Shown one piece after another: positions 6,954 to 9,910 of a stretch of 9,910 nt of DNA. Location of the stretch: NCBI GenBank assembly GCA_021784995.1, contig JAJYHA010000479.1, forward strand, positions 1 through 9,910, read 5' to 3'. Source of the DNA: Myxococcales bacterium. GTDB taxonomy: Bacteria; Myxococcota; Myxococcia; Myxococcales; Anaeromyxobacteraceae. The notes under the pieces were generated by a model, which was given only the letters and a program-made list of their open reading frames with translations, made no database searches and was not told where the DNA came from. A program made the position numbers and the translations under genes. Position 1 is the stretch's first letter, and each line of letters opens with the position of its first letter.

Positions 6954-8009
6954 GTGGGCAGGCCGGTGAAGGCGATCGCGCTCCTCTCGGGCGGCCTCGA
7001 CTCGACGCTCGCGCTGGCGCTCGTGAAGCGGCAGGGGGTCGAGGTGAAGGCGGTGAACTTCTACACCGGCTTCTGCATCACCGAGACGCAGCGGCGGAAG
7101 GGTGGGCGTCCGGACGGCACCGTCCCGCGCAACGAATCGCTGCGCGCCGCCGCCGATCTCGACGTGGACGTCGAGTACGTGGACCTCTCGCGCGCCGGCT
7201 ACATGGACATGCTCGTCCATCCGAGGTACGGCTACGGCGCGAACGCGAACCCGTGCGTCGACTGCCGCATCTTCATGATGTCCCGCGCGCGGGAGATCAT
7301 GGAGCGGGAGGGCGCCGACTTCGTCTTCACGGGGGAGGTGCTCGGGCAGCGGCCCAAGAGCCAGCGCCGCGACACGCTCCGGATCGTCGAGCGAGACGCC
7401 GGACTCGACGGGCGGCTGCTGCGCCCGCTCTCCGCGCGGCTGCTCCCTCCGACGCTCCCCGAGCGCGAGGGGCTCGTCGACCGCCAGCGCCTGGAGGCGA
7501 TCAGCGGCCGCTCCCGCCAGCGGCAGATGGCCCTGGCACGCGAGCTCGGCATCGTGGACTGGCCGCAGCCGGCGGGCGGCTGCTGCTACCTCACCGACGA
7601 GAGCTTCGCCCGGAAGTTCTTCGACGTCCTCGACGCGCGCGAGGCGGCCGGAGAGGAGCGGCGCATCGACCCGGACGACGTCGTGCTGCTCTCCACGGGC
7701 CGTCACTTCCGCCTCTCTCCCCGCGCCAAGCTGGTGGTGGGGCGGACGGAGGTGGAGAACGCGCTCCTCGAGCGCTACGTCGAGGGCCGGGCCCGCCTCG
7801 AGGCGCGTGACGTGCTCGGCCCGGTGGCGGTGGTGGAGGGCGAGCCCACCTGGGAGGAGCGCCTGCTCGCGGCCGCCATCGTGGCGCGGTACGGGAAGGG
7901 CAGGGAGCTCCCGGAGGTCGTGGTGGAGTGGCGCGAGGGGGCGCTCGTCGAGACCTATCCGGTCCGGCCCGAGCGCGACGAGGCGCGCCTCGAGGCGCTC
8001 CGGATCTGA
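6954..8009 (+). CDS. ThiI/MnmA-like PP-loop thiolase with NFACT-R-like C-terminus
   Basis: This is a predicted ATP-dependent RNA sulfurtransferase. PP-loop enzymes adenylate a base, often uridine in tRNA, and replace its oxygen with sulfur. It has 351 residues. The N-terminal Rossmann-like part has the PP-loop SGGLDS (12-17), then CVDC (Cys101, Cys104) and a GGCC pair (Cys210, Cys211) that could bind a metal or cluster or carry persulfide. Residues about 238-330 (LLSTGRHFRLSP, KLVVGRTEVENALLE) resemble NFACT-R (DUF814) RNA-binding domains, which are known fused to ThiI-like enzymes in bacteria. No THUMP or rhodanese domain is present, unlike classical ThiI. GTG at 6954 is 1 nt after the upstream stop with GGGGGCG before it; GTG at 6966 is an alternative. 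The TusA neighbour as sulfur source fits. The product (4-thiouridine, 2-thiouridine or other) is not determined by the sequence. Confidence 0.85.
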   Translation: MGRPVKAIALLSGGLDSTLALALVKRQGVEVKAVNFYTGFCITETQRRKGGRPDGTVPRNESLRAAADLDVDVEYVDLSRAGYMDMLVHPRYGYGANANPCVDCRIFMMSRAREIMEREGADFVFTGEVLGQRPKSQRRDTLRIVERDAGLDGRLLRPLSARLLPPTLPEREGLVDRQRLEAISGRSRQRQMALARELGIVDWPQPAGGCCYLTDESFARKFFDVLDAREAAGEERRIDPDDVVLLSTGRHFRLSPRAKLVVGRTEVENALLERYVEGRARLEARDVLGPVAVVEGEPTWEERLLAAAIVARYGKGRELPEVVVEWREGALVETYPVRPERDEARLEALRI

Positions 8010-8043
8010 ACGGCCGTGCCCGCCGGGAGCCGGGAGGGAGGCG

Positions 8044-8058
8044 GCGCTCCGCGAGCGC
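8044..8058 (+). terminator. Possible hairpin after the sulfur-transfer operon
   Basis: GCGCTC-CGC-GAGCGC forms a perfect 6-bp stem with a 3-nt loop, 35 nt after the stop of the PP-loop gene. No T-run follows. It could mark the end of the tusA-like operon, but such palindromes are common at this GC content. Confidence 0.25.
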
Positions 8059-8121
8059 ACGCCCCGAGGCGGCACGCGCGCGCTCGTCTGCGGTTCGCCG
8101 GTGCGGAAACGCTCCCTTTGG

Positions 8122-8135
8122 TTGATCGCGGTCAA
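8122..8135. promoter_or_regulatory. FNR/FixK-type palindromic site upstream of ppdK
   Basis: The 14-mer TTGATCGCGGTCAA has the TTGA-N6-TCAA symmetry of CRP/FNR-family operators. It fits the FixK/FNR form TTGAT-N4-(A/G)TCAA with no mismatch in the TTGA/TCAA arms. Its centre is about 91.5 nt before the start predicted from the -10 at 8208, which is an accepted class I activator distance. It stands out in DNA where A/T pairs are scarce. A regulator of this family responding to oxygen, nitric oxide or cAMP is inferred, not shown. Confidence 0.5.
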
Positions 8136-8200
8136 GGCGCGATGGGCCGTCCAGGTGCTCCCATGACCGGAGGCCAGCGCCGATACCCGACCGGGCCGCA

Positions 8201-8260
8201 CAATAAATATACTGAAATTACTATTGATTTATCGTGCAATCGAAATCCAAGGAGCCGCGG
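8201..8260 (+). promoter_or_regulatory. ppdK: ppdK promoter island and ribosome binding site
   Basis: About 48 bases (8201-8248) are strikingly AT-rich, unlike anything else in the window. They contain TATACT (8208-8213), 5/6 to the sigma-70 -10 box, which would place the transcription start near 8220. The expected -35 place (about 8185-8190) is poor, which suits an activator-dependent promoter such as one using the palindrome at 8122. A strong Shine-Dalgarno AAGGAG (8249-8254) lies 8 nt before the ATG, giving a leader of roughly 40 nt. Confidence 0.6.
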
Positions 8261-8262
8261 TC

Positions 8263-9910
8263 ATGGCGATGACGAGGTGCACCTACTCCTTCGGTGGTGG
8301 GAAGGCCCAGGGGAACCGGGGCATGAAGGACCTGCTCGGCGGCAAGGGCGCCGGGCTGGCCGAGATGTCGAACCTCGGCATCCCCGTTCCGCCGGGGTTC
8401 ACGATCACCACGGAGGTGTGCGCGGCGTTCTACCGGAGCGGCGGCAGGCTCCCGCGGGAGGTGCCGGGCGCGGTCGAGGCGGCGCTGCGCAAGGTGGAGT
8501 CGCTCACCGGCAAGCGCTTCGGGGACGCGGAGAACCCCCTGCTCGTCTCCGTCCGATCGGGTGCGCGTGTGTCGATGCCCGGCATGATGGACACGGTGCT
8601 CAACCTGGGGCTCGACGACCGGACCGTGCAGGGGCTGGCGCGGCGGAGCTCCAGCGAACGCTTCGCCTGGGACAGCTACCGCCGCTTCTGCGCCATGTTC
8701 GGCGACGTGGTCCTGGGGATGAAGCCGGAGCGCAAGGAGGACCGCGATCCCTTCGAGATCATCCTGGACCGGAAGAAGCGCGCGCTCGGCGTGAGGCTCG
8801 ACTCCGAGCTGCCCGTGGCGGCCCTGCAGGAGCTGGTGGCGGAGTTCAAGGCGGAGGTGAAGCGGCGCAAGGGGATCGACTTCCCGGACGACCCCATGAC
8901 GCAGCTGCTGGCCGCCGTCGAGGCGGTCTTCCGCTCCTGGGAGAACGACCGGGCCATCGCCTACCGCAAGCTCAACGGCATCCCCTCCGGCTGGGGCACC
9001 GCCGTCACGATCCAGGCCATGGTCTTCGGGAACATGGGCGAGGACTCCGGCACCGGCGTGGCCTTCACGCGGAACCCCGCCTCCGGGGCCGACGAGCTCT
9101 ACGGAGAGTTCCTCGTCGACGCCCAGGGCGAGGACGTGGTGGCCGGCATCCGCACCCCGCAGAAGATCACCGAGCTCGCGCAGCGCTTCCCGGCCGCGGC
9201 CCGCCAGCTCGAGCAGGCGCGGACGAAGCTGGAGCGGCACTACCGCGACATGCAGGACATCGAGTTCACCATCGAGCGCGGCCGGCTCTACCTGCTGCAG
9301 ACGCGATCGGGCAAGCGCACGGGGCTGGCGGCGGTGCGGATCGCGGTCGAGATGGCGGGGGCCCGCCTCATCACGCGACGGGAGGCGCTCCTGCGGGTCG
9401 AGCCGGCGGCGCTCAACCAGCTGCTGCGCCCCGTGTTCGACGACGCGGCCAGGACGCGCGCGGTCGCCGCGGGCCGGCTGCTGGCGAAGGGGCTGCCGGC
9501 CGGCCCGGGCGCCGCCACCGGCCGTCTGGTCTTCTTCGCGGCGGACGCGGAGGCGTGGCGGGCGCGCGGCGAGCAGGTGATCCTGGCGCGACACGAGACC
9601 TCGCCGGAGGACATCCGCGGCATGAACGCGGCGGTCGGCTTCATGACCGCGTTCGGCGGCATGACCTCGCACGCCGCCCTGGTGGCGCGGCAGATGGGGA
9701 AGGTGGCCCTCGTGGGGTGCGAGGCCCTCTCCTTCGACTACGAGGCGCGCGTGATGACCATCGCGACGCCCGCAGGCCCGCGCACCTTCCGGGAGGGCGA
9801 CTGGATCTCGGTCGACGGCAACACGGGCATGGTCTACGTGGGCGCCCTGCCGACCGTGGACGCGCGGTTCGAGGACCAGGCTGAGCTCCAGAAGGTCCTC
9901 GGCTGGGCGG
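8263..9910 (+). CDS. ppdK: Pyruvate, phosphate dikinase, partial (N-terminal 549 residues)
   Basis: PPDK interconverts ATP + pyruvate + phosphate with AMP + PEP + PPi in the cytoplasm, serving gluconeogenesis or PPi-based glycolysis. The frame is open to the right edge. About 549 of roughly 880-900 residues are present, so the C-terminal PEP/pyruvate barrel is cut off. The nucleotide-binding part shows FGGGKAQGN (10-18), LLGGKGAGLAEM (24-35), VPPGFTITTEVC, and SVRSGARVSMPGMMDTVLNL (96-115) with Arg98. Glu334, Gln346 and Arg348 (DIEFTIERG, LLQTRSGKR) match the ATP-site residues of the Clostridium enzyme. The phosphohistidine domain has GGMTSHAALVARQMG with catalytic His470, preceded by Ala-Phe where many PPDKs have Ala-Arg. 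The N-terminal FGGGKAQGN and the SMPGMMDTVLNLG motif separate it from PEP synthase. ATG at 8263 is set by AAGGAG 8 nt upstream; ATG at 8269 is a weaker choice. It appears to be transcribed from its own promoter. Confidence 0.96.
   Translation, partial: MAMTRCTYSFGGGKAQGNRGMKDLLGGKGAGLAEMSNLGIPVPPGFTITTEVCAAFYRSGGRLPREVPGAVEAALRKVESLTGKRFGDAENPLLVSVRSGARVSMPGMMDTVLNLGLDDRTVQGLARRSSSERFAWDSYRRFCAMFGDVVLGMKPERKEDRDPFEIILDRKKRALGVRLDSELPVAALQELVAEFKAEVKRRKGIDFPDDPMTQLLAAVEAVFRSWENDRAIAYRKLNGIPSGWGTAVTIQAMVFGNMGEDSGTGVAFTRNPASGADELYGEFLVDAQGEDVVAGIRTPQKITELAQRFPAAARQLEQARTKLERHYRDMQDIEFTIERGRLYLLQTRSGKRTGLAAVRIAVEMAGARLITRREALLRVEPAALNQLLRPVFDDAARTRAVAAGRLLAKGLPAGPGAATGRLVFFAADAEAWRARGEQVILARHETSPEDIRGMNAAVGFMTAFGGMTSHAALVARQMGKVALVGCEALSFDYEARVMTIATPAGPRTFREGDWISVDGNTGMVYVGALPTVDARFEDQAELQKVLGWA

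Noticed and set aside
8016..9884. 622-codon plus-strand frame overlapping ppdK
   Set aside because: The ppdK frame is continuous with all PPDK motifs across the same DNA. This frame is Arg/Gly/Ala-rich low-complexity and out of register.

Overview
The window is uniformly very GC-rich with dense, gap-poor coding and strong GC3 bias. Its gene content points to a delta-type proteobacterium / Myxococcota, most like Anaeromyxobacter. That assignment is an inference from composition and protein style, not from a marker gene. Most of the DNA is ordinary chromosomal metabolism. No tRNA, rRNA, CRISPR array, insertion sequence or phage gene was seen.

Layout from left to right: (1) 1-1868, minus strand: trpE followed by trpG, overlapping by ATGA; trpG runs off the left edge. 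They encode the two subunits of anthranilate synthase, the first step of tryptophan synthesis. (2) 2038-3837, plus strand, divergent from trpE: an exported PA-M28-PDZ zinc aminopeptidase. (3) 3938-5974, minus strand, convergent with the peptidase: a 678-residue exported or membrane-anchored protein with three tandem DsbA-like thioredoxin domains, each with its own CPFC/CPYC pair and cis-proline loop. (4) 6067-6579, minus strand: a small secreted, beta-rich protein of unknown function, upstream of the triple-DsbA gene on the same strand. (5) 6704-8009, plus strand: a two-gene sulfur-transfer module with 1 nt between genes. It is a TusA-like sulfur carrier followed by a ThiI/MnmA-like PP-loop ATPase carrying an NFACT-R-like C-terminal region, probably for tRNA thiolation. 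(6) 8263-end, plus strand: pyruvate, phosphate dikinase (ppdK), cut by the right edge. It is preceded by an AT-rich promoter island and an FNR/FixK-type palindrome.

The genes form several independent units rather than one large system. The least ordinary are the TusA/PP-loop-NFACT-R pair, the triple DsbA fusion, the possible anaerobic regulator site upstream of ppdK, and a 23-codon leader frame ending one base before the unusual TTG start of trpE.
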